Below, piece after piece: positions 27,300 to 36,204 of a stretch of 64,000 bases of DNA. Position numbers and translations under genes: made by a program. Each line of letters opens with the position of its first letter. The stretch's first letter is position 1. The stretch is taken from assembly GCA_943371245.1 (NCBI GenBank), contig CALRTY020000013.1, forward strand, positions 1-64,000, written 5' to 3'. The notes below the pieces were generated by a model. That model was not told where the DNA came from. It saw nothing but the letters and a program-made list of their open reading frames with translations, and did no database searches. The stretch comes from UBA5018 sp947463165. GTDB taxonomy: Bacteria; Cyanobacteriota; Cyanobacteriia; PCC-6307; Cyanobiaceae.

Positions 27300-27690
27300 T
27301 GGATTGATGGGGTCTTGGTGCGCATCGCCGCCTCGTGCGTCTTGATGTCAGTACTGCTGATCGATCTGGAAACCCTCAGGGCCCAGATTGAGGTGGTCTG
27401 GCTTTTCTGGAAACAGACCGCTGGAAACGGCAAGCGGCCGGCCCCCAGCCGCTTGCCGCACCCGTGGCGCTAATCGCACAACTGGCTGTATTGACGCAAC
27501 AGACTGAACATGTAACATAGAAACGGGATTGGGTTCCCCTTGGGGCTTGGCTTGGTGTTTTCGCACCAAGCCCCCATGGCCAACTGGCCAGCAAATGGCT
27601 TGAGAACCGATGCTAAAGCAAGGGTTTTCAGCGATGAAGCGGCCAGTCACAAGTTTCGCCACTCCTTGGAAACGCCACTAGCCAGAGTGA
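27300..27690. other. Gap with a perfect 11-bp hairpin
   Basis: Holds an inverted repeat CGGCAAGCGGC / GCCGCTTGCCG (27428-27438 and 27448-27458, 9-base loop) 129 bases past the DUF1254 gene. No T-run follows, so it may be a transcript-end stabiliser rather than an intrinsic terminator. Nothing else recognised. Confidence 0.5.
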
Positions 27691-28102
27691 AGCCAGACGA
27701 CTCACCAGGGTCGACTCACCGAATGGAACGACGAACGGGGCTTCGGATTCGTGACTCCGCTCGATTGTGGATCATCTGCATTTGTTCATATCAGCCGATT
27801 CACCCAACCTCTACGCCGGCCGAGCTTGAACGACCTACTCGTTTACTCCATCGAGTACGACAAGCGCGGGCGAGCTCAGGCCAACGGAATTTCCTTCCTG
27901 ATCCCTGCGCCCAGCACACTCGGAATTAAAGCTGCATCTGGTGGCGCTCCTCTGGGGATGGCCTGGTGGTTTGATCGCAAGACACAAGCTGCGCCATAAG
28001 ACAATCAAGCAGCCATTCCGCTTCATCTTCTGGTGCACGGTTGTGCTGAACTGCCTGGGGCTAGGTTTCAACTCGTTATCTATCCCTGCAGGGCCTGGCT
28101 AA
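27691..28102 (+). pseudogene. Broken cold-shock-domain/DUF1294 protein
   Basis: A cold-shock domain is readable from about 27706 (QGRLTEWNDERGFGFVTP, RNP1-like; then SAFVHISRF, RNP2-like) to SFLIP near 27903. No ATG or GTG precedes it in frame after a TGA at 27688-27690. The frame then shifts: from about 27914 a second frame gives LKLHLVALLWGWPGGLIARH and KLRHKTIKQPFRFIFW, the C-terminal end of DUF1294, to a TAA at 28100-28102. Intact CSD-DUF1294 proteins are 200+ residues with several membrane helices; here the first helices are missing. So there is a lost start, an internal deletion and a frameshift. The domain names come from motif recognition; the lesions are seen directly. Confidence 0.75.
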
Positions 28103-28230
28103 CAAACATGGCGGCCCAGCAGGCGGGCCCTGGCAGTTTCCAGAGCAGGCCAATGCCAGCCCGCACACCAGCCGCATCCAGGGTTCAAGGCGGCGCGTAG
28201 CCTGACCCTATCCAGGGCACCTCGTTTGCC

Positions 28231-29181
28231 ATGACCATTAGCTCGATCACCACCCAGCTGGGCAGCGAAGGCCTTGGCCAGCAGCCCTGGTGGGTGGACC
28301 AGTGGATGGAGCTGATCAACTCCTACCGCTTCAAAAAGCGTTTGGAGCGAGCCTGGGAGTACGCCCGCTCGGGCAACGTCAGCTCAATTCGCTTTGAAGG
28401 CAGGCGGGTGCATGCCCGGGTGCAGGGCACCGGCGAAGAGCCCTACAAGGTGAAGCTATGGCTGGATGTACTCAGCGATGAGGATTGGGGCTACGTGCTT
28501 GAAGCCCTCACCCAGAAGGCGCGCTGGTCAGCCCAGCTATTGGCTGGGGTGATGCCCGCCGACATTGAACGCGCCTTTGCCGCCAGCGGCAAGCGCCTGT
28601 TTCCGTTCAAGTTGCAGGAGGTGCGCAGCGAGTGCAGCTGCCCCGATAAGGCCAATCCCTGCAAGCACGTCAGTGCTGTTTTCTATTTGATGGGTGATCG
28701 CTTCTCGGAAGATCCCTTCGTGTTGTTTCAGCTGCGGGGCCGCACCCGCCCCCAGCTGCTGGCCGACCTGGCCAAGCGCCGCCGCCGGGCCCTGGCCCAA
28801 CAGGCCAAGGCGGCTGGCGGCCAACAACCCCCGCTACCCGACGCCCTGGCCGCCCTGCGCCGGGCCCACCCCGCCATCGAAGACCCGAGCCGCTGGTGGC
28901 GGTATGACGCGGCCCTCGATCCGGAGCTGGTGGTGATCACCCCGGCCCTGGAAGGAGATACCGGCCTGGATGCGGCTGGCCCCCTGCCCTTGGCGGAAGA
29001 GCCCTGCTTCCCCCACTCCAATCGGCTGTTCCTGGAACATCTGCAGCAACAGGGCAAGCGGATGGCCACCCTGGCGATGGCGACCGCCATGGGCGGTGCA
29101 GCCGTGACCGGTGAGGCAGTGACCGGTACAGCAGTGGGCGGTGCGGCAAATGGCAATGGTCAAGGTGATAGCGCCAGCTGA
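28231..29181 (+). CDS. SWIM zinc-finger protein
   Basis: 316 residues. SWIM motif C-x-C-x(n)-C-x-H is C135, C137, C144, H146 in SECSCPDKANPCKHVSAV. The N-terminal ~130 residues (WEYARSGNVSSIRFEGRRVH) are typical of the cyanobacterial/bacterial SWIM proteins that pair with SNF2-type helicases to bind DNA; no helicase is adjacent in this window. The C-terminus is a low-complexity Ala/Gly/Thr/Val tail with a 15-bp DNA repeat (AAVTG-EAVTG-TAVGG). Overlaps the start of the MEKHLA gene. Confidence 0.88.
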   Translation: MTISSITTQLGSEGLGQQPWWVDQWMELINSYRFKKRLERAWEYARSGNVSSIRFEGRRVHARVQGTGEEPYKVKLWLDVLSDEDWGYVLEALTQKARWSAQLLAGVMPADIERAFAASGKRLFPFKLQEVRSECSCPDKANPCKHVSAVFYLMGDRFSEDPFVLFQLRGRTRPQLLADLAKRRRRALAQQAKAAGGQQPPLPDALAALRRAHPAIEDPSRWWRYDAALDPELVVITPALEGDTGLDAAGPLPLAEEPCFPHSNRLFLEHLQQQGKRMATLAMATAMGGAAVTGEAVTGTAVGGAANGNGQGDSAS

Positions 29182-29701
29182 GCCCACTGCAGCTGGGCCA
29201 GCCGATCAGCCAGCGGCGGCGGCCTGGTTGACGGCGGCGGCGATCACCAGCGCCTGCCGCATTTTGGACAGCCACCAACGGCTATTTGAGCGGCCCTTAA
29301 TCGCTGAGCCGGCCGGCGGCCTCGTTCCGCTGCAAAGGGCCCAGGCCCTGTTCAGCAGCGAGCGGTTGGTGTTGGCCCACGACGGCGCCGATGCCACTGT
29401 CGATCCTGGCCCTCGCCTGATCTATGCCAATCGGGCGGCCCTCCGCCTGTGGCGCCGCCCCTGGCAGGCCATGGTGGGCATGCCCTCGCGGCTTACCGCC
29501 GAGCTTGGCGAGCGGGCCGAGCGCGCCCAGGCCCTGGGGCGGGCCCAGGGCCTGGGCGCCATCAGCGACTACGCCGGCATTCGTGTGGACAGCAGCGGGC
29601 GGCGCTTTCGCATCGAAGGGGCGCGGCTATGGACCCTGCTGGACGAGCAGGGGCGACCCCAGGGCCAGGCCGCCAGTTTTGCTCGCTGGTGGTGGCTATA
29701 A
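29150..29701 (+). CDS. MEKHLA domain protein
   Basis: About 183 residues; start at one of two in-frame ATGs (29150, 29156), both inside the end of the SWIM gene (31-base overlap). The PAS-like MEKHLA core reads LIYANRAALRLWRRPWQAMV and PSRLTAELGERAERAQ, then GAISDYAGIRVDSSGRRFRI, ending in a Trp-rich QAASFARWWWL. MEKHLA is found in plant HD-Zip III proteins and cyanobacterial single-domain proteins and is thought to sense redox or light-related ligands. Probably co-transcribed with the SWIM gene. Confidence 0.85.
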   Translation: MAMVKVIAPAEPTAAGPADQPAAAAWLTAAAITSACRILDSHQRLFERPLIAEPAGGLVPLQRAQALFSSERLVLAHDGADATVDPGPRLIYANRAALRLWRRPWQAMVGMPSRLTAELGERAERAQALGRAQGLGAISDYAGIRVDSSGRRFRIEGARLWTLLDEQGRPQGQAASFARWWWL

Positions 29702-29734
29702 ACAGGGCGCCGCTAAGTGTCCCTTTTTCGTGAG

Positions 29735-29785
29735 TGCCGGTAGCTCTAGAGCCATGGGCCCCAGGGCTACCGGCTGTAGCATTGG
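29735..29785 (+). promoter_or_regulatory. Hairpin in the leader of the ZIP transporter gene
   Basis: Stem GCCGGTAGC / GCTACCGGC (about 29737-29745 and 29766-29774) with a 20-base loop, 90 bases ahead of the transporter start. No T-run. It could be part of a structured 5' leader, but it does not match a metal riboswitch pattern I know. Confidence 0.35.
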
Positions 29786-29866
29786 CGACTTCACCGCCAT
29801 GGCATTGGCAATGTTCAACCCTGCAAGCTTCTGGTGGCGCCAGTGGCCTAGCGGGAGTTATCTGTT

Positions 29867-30709
29867 TTGATTGAACACAGTCAACTTGCCCTAACTCTCA
29901 CCTTCTTGGCAGGGCTCACCACCGGGATTGGTGGCCTCATTGGCTTGAGTTCCAGGCGTTTTAGCACTGAGTTCATCACCATGGCCCTGGGATTCTCCGC
30001 CGGAGCCATGGTTTACGTCTCCTTGGTGGAGATCCTGCCCAAGGCGCGGCTGGCGCTACAGCCCTTGCTTGGGGCGCAGCTGGGCTATGGCTGCACTGTG
30101 TTGGCTTTTTTCGCGGGCATACTGTTGATGGCACTGGTGGATGGCCTGTTACCTACCCATCCAGCCATCGAATCCATTCAAGATTTAGCGGCATCCCCAG
30201 CCCAAGCGGCAGACAAGTTTGCAGACAGGCGACCAGATCAGCAGTCCCCCCAGCGCAGCAAGTTGTTGCGAATGGGTGTTTTTTCGGCTGTAGCCCTGTT
30301 TATTCATAACTTTCCCGAGGGCCTGGCCACCTTCCTCGGCGCCTTGGAAAATCCCAAGGTGGGCGTCAGTATTGCCGTGGCCATTGCCATTCACAACATT
30401 CCCGAGGGCCTGGCGGTATCGGCTCCAGTGTTTTTTGCCACCCGCAGCCGCAGCAAAGCCTTTTGGGCTTCTTTGCTATCGGGGATGGCGGAGCCATTGG
30501 GTGGATTGATGGGCTTTTTTTTGTTTCGCTCCTTCCCGAACCCACTGATTTTTGGCTTGGTATTTGCCGCAGTGGCCGGCGTAATGGTCTACGTATCACT
30601 GGATGAACTGTTGCCAGCCGCCACAGGCTATGGCAACCACCGGCTGGCCATTGCCAGCCTGATCGCCGGGATGTTTGTGATGGCAGCCAGCTTGGTTTTA
30701 CTGGTTTAA
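29867..30709 (+). CDS. zupT: ZIP family metal transporter (ZupT-like)
   Basis: 280 residues from a TTG start (GGAG upstream). About eight membrane helices. Metal-site helices IV and V carry HNFPEGLATF (~147) and HNIPEGLAVS (~176), the diagnostic ZIP/ZupT His/Asn/Pro/Glu motifs for zinc and other divalent cations. The loop around residues 100-135 (AQAADKFADRRPDQQSP) is hydrophilic and cytosolic. Moves Zn(II), Fe(II) or Mn(II) into the cytoplasm in relatives. Single gene. Confidence 0.93.
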   Translation: MIEHSQLALTLTFLAGLTTGIGGLIGLSSRRFSTEFITMALGFSAGAMVYVSLVEILPKARLALQPLLGAQLGYGCTVLAFFAGILLMALVDGLLPTHPAIESIQDLAASPAQAADKFADRRPDQQSPQRSKLLRMGVFSAVALFIHNFPEGLATFLGALENPKVGVSIAVAIAIHNIPEGLAVSAPVFFATRSRSKAFWASLLSGMAEPLGGLMGFFLFRSFPNPLIFGLVFAAVAGVMVYVSLDELLPAATGYGNHRLAIASLIAGMFVMAASLVLLV

Positions 30710-31279
30710 TGAGGCTATGGAAAACCGTCATTTTTTTGCCCCAGCCAGATGAGAGCCACTGCGGCGCCAGGGCTCATTTGATCATGGCTCGGGTTTGCCA
30801 AAGCCTCCCTAAGGGCAGATCAAAAAATATTGAATTTCATCGATATCAGCCTGCAAGATACGTTGGGGCGACGAACTAGCCCTGGGATCTGCTGAGCAGA
30901 ACGGCCAACTTGCCACTGCGCCGCTAAAAAACAAATAGCAACTGCCATGCCTGCCTAGCCGCCTCTAGCCCCCTGCAGCCTCTCGCCTTCACCTGAGGCG
31001 AACCGGAAGCCTGGAGTGGAACTAAGAGCCTGGGGTGCGCCAGGAGCCGGGGGTGGAGCGATTTCTGGCTGCCCTTATGCGATTAAGGGAGATCTCTAGC
31101 TTCCCTGGAGGGGGGCCGGCAAAGGCTGGTCTGACCCATGCCCCTGGCGGTTTCCCTGGCTGGCGTCCGCCGGCAGTCCCTGGGGCTCGCTGGCTTGGTC
31201 AGGCTTGGATAACTGGCCCGGCCACAAACCTATTTCGCTTCCAGGCTGCTTACAGTTCAAGCCGCCAACGAGGGGACGC
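30710..31279. other. 570-bp gap ahead of the flavodiiron operon
   Basis: No conserved frame. There is a small TCGCCT / AGGCGA hairpin near 30984-31002 and G/C-rich low-complexity text. The flv3-flv1 promoter is expected here; I cannot place it with confidence. Confidence 0.4.
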
Positions 31280-33034
31280 ATGGCCTCCGCCACCATCACC
31301 ACCCCGCGCCTCAGCCTCCAGTGCGAGGCGATCGGGTCTGACACCACGGCGATCCGTTCCCTCGACTGGGACCGCAGCCGTTTTGACATCGAGTTCGGGC
31401 TGCGCAATGGCACCACATACAACTCTTTTTTAGTGCGCGGTGAGCGCACTGCGCTGATAGACACCAGCCATCTCAAATTCGCCGACAGCTGGCTGGAACT
31501 GCTGGGTGAGCAGATCGATCCCAAGGCGATCGATCACCTGATCGTCAGCCACACCGAACCAGACCACTCCGGCCTGATCGGCCACCTGCTGGAGCTAAAC
31601 CCCGAGCTGGAGATCGTGGCCTCCAAGGTGGCGATCCAGTTCCTGGAAAACCAGGTGCATCGCCCCTTCCGCAGCCGCGCTGTCAAAACTGGCGATTGCC
31701 TCGATCTGGGCAGCAACCCCAGCAGCGGCATAGAGCATCGATTTGAGTTTCTTGCCGCCCCGAATCTGCACTGGCCAGATACTATTTTTTCCTACGACCA
31801 CGGCAGCGGTATTCTGTTTACCTGCGATGCCTTCGGGTTGCACTACTGCAGCAATGAGCTGTTCGACCTGGATCCAGGGGCCATCGCCCCCGACTTCCGC
31901 TTCTATTACGACTGCCTGATGGGCCCCAACGCCCGCAGCGTATTGCAGGCCCTCAAGCGCATGCAAACCCTGCCCGCCATCCACACCATCGCCGTGGGGC
32001 ATGGTCCGCTGCTGCGCCATCACCTCAGCCTCTGGTTGGGCGATTATCGCGAATGGAGTGAGGGCCGCAGCAAGGGTGAGGAATATGCGGCGGTTTGCTA
32101 TGTGAGCCAATACGGCTTCTGCGACCGAATCAGTCAAGCGATCGCCCGGGGCATCGGCAAGGCGGAGGCCCAGGTGCAGCTGGTGGATCTAAGGGCCACC
32201 GACCCCCAGGAACTGGCGGCCCTGGTGGGAGAAGCCAGCGCCGTGGTGGTGCCCACCTGGCCCGCCGACGCCGATGCGGAGTTGCAGGCCAACATCGGCA
32301 CCCTGCTGGCCGCCCTGCAACCAAAGCAATGGCTGGCCGTTTACGACGCCTTTGGCGGCAACGATGAGCCGATAGATACGGTGGCCGACCAGCTGCGCAG
32401 CCTCGGCCAAAACACAGCCTTTGAGCCCCTGCGCATTCGCCAGGTACCCCAAGCCGACGACTACCAGCGCTGTGAGGAGGCCGGCACCGATCTGGGTCAA
32501 CTGCTCGCCCGGGCCAAGTCGATCGCGGCGATGAAGGCCATCGACGATCAATTGGAAAAGGCCCTGGGGCGCCTCAGCGGTGGGCTCTACGTGGTGACGG
32601 CCCGGCAGCTGGATGCCGAGGGGGGCAGCCGCAGCGGCGCCATGGTGGCCAGCTGGGTGAGCCAGGCCAGCTTCGCTCCACCGGGCCTCACCGTGGCCGT
32701 GGCCAAGGATCGCGCCATCGAGGCGCTGATGCAGGTGGGTGATCGCTTCGTGCTCAATATCCTGCGCCAAGACAACCATCAGCAGTTGCTGCGCCATTTC
32801 CTCAAGCGCTTTCCACCCGGCGCCGATCGCTTTGCCGGCATCCCCACCCTTGATGGGGTTGCCTCTGGTGGCCCTGTGCTGGCTGACGCCCTGGCCTTCC
32901 TGGGCTGTCGCGTGGCCCAGCGGCTGGAGAGCCCCGATCACTGGATTGTCTACGCCGAGGTGGAGCAGGGCAAGGTGTCCGACAACGAGGCCAGCACCGC
33001 CGTGCATCACCGCAAAGTGGGGAACCATTACTGA
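31280..33034 (+). CDS. flv3: Flavodiiron protein Flv3 (A-type partner with intact diiron site)
   Basis: 584 residues from ATG 31280 (GGGG just upstream). Three modules: metallo-beta-lactamase-like diiron domain, flavodoxin (~260-400; YVSQYGFCDRISQAIARGI), and C-terminal flavin-reductase-like domain (~430-584; GAMVASWVSQASFAPPG), the cyanobacterial class C layout. Iron ligands H91, E93, D95, H96 are all present in SHTEPDHSG, so this is the catalytically complete type. With Flv1 it moves electrons from photosystem I to O2 as water (Mehler-like reaction). TGATG overlap with the next gene shows a tight operon. Confidence 0.94.
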   Translation: MASATITTPRLSLQCEAIGSDTTAIRSLDWDRSRFDIEFGLRNGTTYNSFLVRGERTALIDTSHLKFADSWLELLGEQIDPKAIDHLIVSHTEPDHSGLIGHLLELNPELEIVASKVAIQFLENQVHRPFRSRAVKTGDCLDLGSNPSSGIEHRFEFLAAPNLHWPDTIFSYDHGSGILFTCDAFGLHYCSNELFDLDPGAIAPDFRFYYDCLMGPNARSVLQALKRMQTLPAIHTIAVGHGPLLRHHLSLWLGDYREWSEGRSKGEEYAAVCYVSQYGFCDRISQAIARGIGKAEAQVQLVDLRATDPQELAALVGEASAVVVPTWPADADAELQANIGTLLAALQPKQWLAVYDAFGGNDEPIDTVADQLRSLGQNTAFEPLRIRQVPQADDYQRCEEAGTDLGQLLARAKSIAAMKAIDDQLEKALGRLSGGLYVVTARQLDAEGGSRSGAMVASWVSQASFAPPGLTVAVAKDRAIEALMQVGDRFVLNILRQDNHQQLLRHFLKRFPPGADRFAGIPTLDGVASGGPVLADALAFLGCRVAQRLESPDHWIVYAEVEQGKVSDNEASTAVHHRKVGNHY

Positions 33035-34932
33035 TGGCCGCTTCCATCACCGCCCCCACCTCTGCCCAGGCGGCGGCTGCCATTGAGCGCCAGGTGATCT
33101 GCCTGGAGATCGAGCCCGGCCTGGTCTGCCTGCGGGGCCTCAGCCCCCAGCGACTGCGCTTTGAAGTGGAGTACGGCCTGGAGCGGGGCACCACCGCCAA
33201 CTCCTTCCTGCTGGAAGGCGGTGTGGGCAGCGGCGGCCAGTTGGTGCCTCCGGTGTTGGTGCATCCGCCCGGCGCCTCCTTCGCCGCAGCCTTCCTGGAG
33301 CAGCTGGGCCGGCTGGTGCCCGCCGATGCCGCCTTGAAGGTGGTGGTGGGTCACGTCAATCCCAACCGGGTGGCCCTGCTGCGGCAACTGGCCGAACGCT
33401 GGCCCCAGCTGATGCTGGTGGCCTCCAACACCGGCGCCAAGTTGTTGGAAGAGCTATGGCAACAACGCAAACCTGTGCCTCCCACCCAGAACTCCTCACC
33501 AGCAAAGGGCGCTGAATTGGCCAGCGACGGCTCGCCAGTAGAGGCGCCGATTCCAGCCTTACCCCCCATTGACGTTGTCAAGCAGGAGGTGAGCCGCAAG
33601 CTGGCCAATGGCTATCAATTGCGGCTGATTCCCACCCCCACCCCCCGCTGGCCGGGAGCCCTGGTGGCCTTCGAGGAACGCACTGGGCTGTTACTGAGTG
33701 GCAAGTTCTTCGCGGCCCATCTCTGCACCGAAAGCTGGGCAGAAGCCAACCGCAGCAGCACAGAAGAAGATCGCCGCTATTTCTACGACTGCCTGATGGC
33801 GCCGATGGCCCGCCAGGTGGAGAGCGTTGTAGAACGGCTGGAGGAGTTAGATATTCGCTGCATAGCGCCGGGCCATGGCCCGGCGATTGCCGAAAGCTGG
33901 CGCAGCCTGTTGGTGGATTACCGCCGCTGGGGCGAACCCCAAGAGCGCTCCCGCCTCGCCGTAGCTCTGCTCTATGCCAGCGCCTACGGCAACACCGCCG
34001 CCATCGCCGACGCGTTGGCCCAAGGCGTGGCCCGCACCGGCGTGCGGGTGGAGAGTATCAACTGCGAATTTGCCCCGCCTGATCAACTGATCGAGGCCAT
34101 CAGCCGCTGTGATGCGCTGCTGATTGGCTCTCCCACACTCGGTGGCCATGCCCCCACCCCGATCGTGTCGGCCCTGGGCACGGTGTTGGCCGAAGCCGAT
34201 CGAGCCAAGCCGGTGGGCGTCTTTGGCAGCTTTGGCTGGAGCGGCGAAGCGCTGGATCTACTGGAGAGCAAACTGCGCGACGGCGGTTTTCGCTTCGCCT
34301 TCGAGCCGATCCGGGTGAAGTTCAGTCCCGATGCCGCCACCATCAAGGCGATCGAAGAAACCGGCACCGGTCTTGGTCGTCAACTGCTTAGCGACCAGCG
34401 CAGCAACCAGCGGCGCGCCAGCATCGGCGGCCTTAACGAGAGCCGCAGCAACCCAGCCGTCCTGGCCCTGGGCCGGGTGGTGGGCTCCCTCTGCGTGCTC
34501 ACCACCGAACGCGGCGAGGGGCAGGGCCGGCTCAGCGGCGCCATGGTGGCCAGCTGGGTAAGCCAGGCCAGCTTCACGCCGCCGGGCTTCACCGTGGCGG
34601 TGGCCAAGGACAGGGCGGTGGAAAGTCTGCTGCACGTCGGTGACACCTTCCTGCTCAATGTGCTCGCCGAGGGCCGCGATAGCGGACCGATGAAGCAGTT
34701 CCTCAAGCCATTTGCCCCCGGCGCCGATCGCTTTGCCGGCTTGGAGTTGCTGCGCAGCCCTGCGGGCCAGCCAATCCTGCCCGAGGCCCTGGCCTGGCTG
34801 GAAGCGAGGGTAAATCAGCGGATGGAATGCGGCGATCACTGGCTGATCTATGCCCAGGTAAACCATGGCGGACTACTAGATGCACTGGGCACCACCGCCG
34901 TTCACCAACGTCGCAACGGCAGCAACTATTGA
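33034..34932 (+). CDS. flv1: Flavodiiron protein Flv1 (non-canonical diiron ligands)
   Basis: 632 residues, same three modules as Flv3. The iron-ligand patch reads GHVNPNRV (H107, N109, N111, R112), so three of the four canonical HxExDH ligands are replaced, and later ligand positions are also changed (TPRWPG, LSGKFF). This is the signature of Flv1, the partner that works as a heterodimer with Flv3. The C-terminus repeats the reductase signature GAMVASWVSQASFTPPG, highly similar to Flv3 at both protein and DNA level. Overlaps flv3 by one base. Confidence 0.94.
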   Translation: MAASITAPTSAQAAAAIERQVICLEIEPGLVCLRGLSPQRLRFEVEYGLERGTTANSFLLEGGVGSGGQLVPPVLVHPPGASFAAAFLEQLGRLVPADAALKVVVGHVNPNRVALLRQLAERWPQLMLVASNTGAKLLEELWQQRKPVPPTQNSSPAKGAELASDGSPVEAPIPALPPIDVVKQEVSRKLANGYQLRLIPTPTPRWPGALVAFEERTGLLLSGKFFAAHLCTESWAEANRSSTEEDRRYFYDCLMAPMARQVESVVERLEELDIRCIAPGHGPAIAESWRSLLVDYRRWGEPQERSRLAVALLYASAYGNTAAIADALAQGVARTGVRVESINCEFAPPDQLIEAISRCDALLIGSPTLGGHAPTPIVSALGTVLAEADRAKPVGVFGSFGWSGEALDLLESKLRDGGFRFAFEPIRVKFSPDAATIKAIEETGTGLGRQLLSDQRSNQRRASIGGLNESRSNPAVLALGRVVGSLCVLTTERGEGQGRLSGAMVASWVSQASFTPPGFTVAVAKDRAVESLLHVGDTFLLNVLAEGRDSGPMKQFLKPFAPGADRFAGLELLRSPAGQPILPEALAWLEARVNQRMECGDHWLIYAQVNHGGLLDALGTTAVHQRRNGSNY

Positions 34933-34949
34933 GCTAAACATTGATATAA

Positions 34950-35156
34950 AAACTGAAACTATTTCGCTGTAAATAGCGAGACCATTTTGAGCAAGACATC
35001 GAGACTGCCTCGAGTAAAACACTGAGACAATTTCAAGCAACATACCAAGACCATTCCGAACTGTATATCGAGGCTATTTCCAGCTATATATCGAGTCTAT
35101 TTCGAGGCAAATATCGAGACTATTCCAAGTTAAATAACAAAACCACCCTCCTGGCT
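34950..35156. repeat. 23-bp degenerate tandem array, 9 units
   Basis: Consecutive 23-base units start at 34950, 34973, 34996, 35019, 35042, 35065, 35088, 35111 and 35134, consensus roughly ATATCGAGACTATTTCAAGC plus 3 bases. Units 6-8 are closest to each other; the ends are most worn. The unit length is not a multiple of three and there is no repeat/spacer alternation. Confidence 0.88.
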
Positions 35157-35776
35157 GCAGATCAGCCTCCGTTACTTGACCTGAATATCCCATGGTATAA
35201 ATCCAGCAGATTGTGACCAATCTGAGCCTATTCAGCCAGCTGCTTGCCAGCCGCTTACCAGACTCGATCATTCAGCCTCGGTATCCCACAATGGCATTTC
35301 AAGGGATTACAGACAAATACCGAGCCTATTCGGCCAGCCGCCAATCGACCTCAATAACCAATCTCAAAAATCCCACAGCAGTGATTCCAGGAATCAAGGC
35401 CAAGCTCAGGCTATTCGCATACCGCTGACCAGCCTAGACAACCCATCTTTAACACCAATTTCAATGCTCGATAGTAGCGATTGAGTAAATTACAGCCACT
35501 AGCAACTGTGCGGGCAATCACTGGCCAGCCTCCACGACCCAACCTCAGCACTCCACAACTAAGATTTAATAAATCAGCACCAATCCCAAGCCATTTGTTC
35601 AGCCGCCGATCAGGCTCTATGGCAATCACCCAATATCCCTTAGCGTCAATCAAAGCGGTTACAGCTCGCCAGAACCTAATCAGCCAAGCATTCATGCCTT
35701 TAATTGCTACCGGCGACTGAATTGCCGCCGGCGCTTGAATAGCCGCAGGCAATTAAAAATCTGCCAGGAATAAAAT

Positions 35777-35828
35777 TACCAGCATAATTTAAACATTTAC
35801 CAGCATAATTTAACAAATTACCAGAAAG
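35777..35828. repeat. 21-bp tandem repeat
   Basis: TACCAGCATAATTTAA heads two 21-base units (35777-35797, 35798-35818), followed by a partial third beginning TACCAGAAAG at 35819. Confidence 0.8.
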
Positions 35829-35907
35829 TCAGCATAGATATTAGCGCATCTAAATAGGCATTAGCACTTGAATATAGCTTGCACATTAGTGATGCTAAGG
35901 CTGAATA

Positions 35908-36204
35908 TCAGGCAGCCTGAGGCGGCGGGGTGGGATCACCGCCGAGCTGAAATGGGATCACCACCGTGGCCCAATGATCGGGGCGTTGGGGACGCTGACG
36001 CTTGGGCCGTCTCATGCCAAAGGGGACCCGCACCAGGTTGGTGAGTTCAGACTTGGGGTGCTCTGGCATCCAGATGAGGCTCGCAGTCACTCGGGTCAAT
36101 TCTGAACCACTGGCTTCTGGCTTGGATCCGGCGGTGGCCGCACTGGCACCTGGCTGGCCGGTGCCTGGGCCGCCCCCTGAACCGCTTGGATGGTTGCCGC
36201 TCAT
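35908..36204 (-). CDS. Small hypothetical protein
   Basis: 98 residues. Gly/Ser/Pro-rich, probably disordered N-terminus (SGNHPSGSGGGPGTGQPG), then a more ordered basic part: SELTNLVRVPFGMRRPKRQR and HWATVVIPFQLGGDP. The second half has codon-like composition, which is why I keep it. A weak GGGGA sits before the ATG. No family or neighbours to help; it could also be a chance frame. Confidence 0.4.
   Translation of the reverse strand: MSGNHPSGSGGGPGTGQPGASAATAGSKPEASGSELTRVTASLIWMPEHPKSELTNLVRVPFGMRRPKRQRPQRPDHWATVVIPFQLGGDPTPPPQAA

Larger units (their letters stand above)
34933..35907. other. AT-richer gene-poor region with decayed repeats
   Basis: 975 bases with no convincing gene. Contains a 23-bp tandem array (34950-35156), scattered related fragments such as ATACCGAGCCTATTCGGCC at 35317 and AATCTGAGCCTATTCAGCC at 35219, a 17-18 bp patch near 35708-35752 and a 21-bp repeat at 35777. 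A 113-codon minus-strand frame at 35411-35752 is low complexity and was not accepted. The sharp drop in GC against flanking genes suggests non-selected or acquired DNA. Confidence 0.6.

Noticed and set aside
29702..29866. yybP-ykoY or NiCo riboswitch upstream of the ZIP gene
   Set aside because: Only one simple stem is present; the conserved bulge sequences of those classes are absent.
35411..35752. 113-codon minus-strand open frame
   Set aside because: Begins with low-complexity repeat text (PAAIQAPAAIQSPVAIKG) and has no recognised motif; lies in a repeat-filled spacer.
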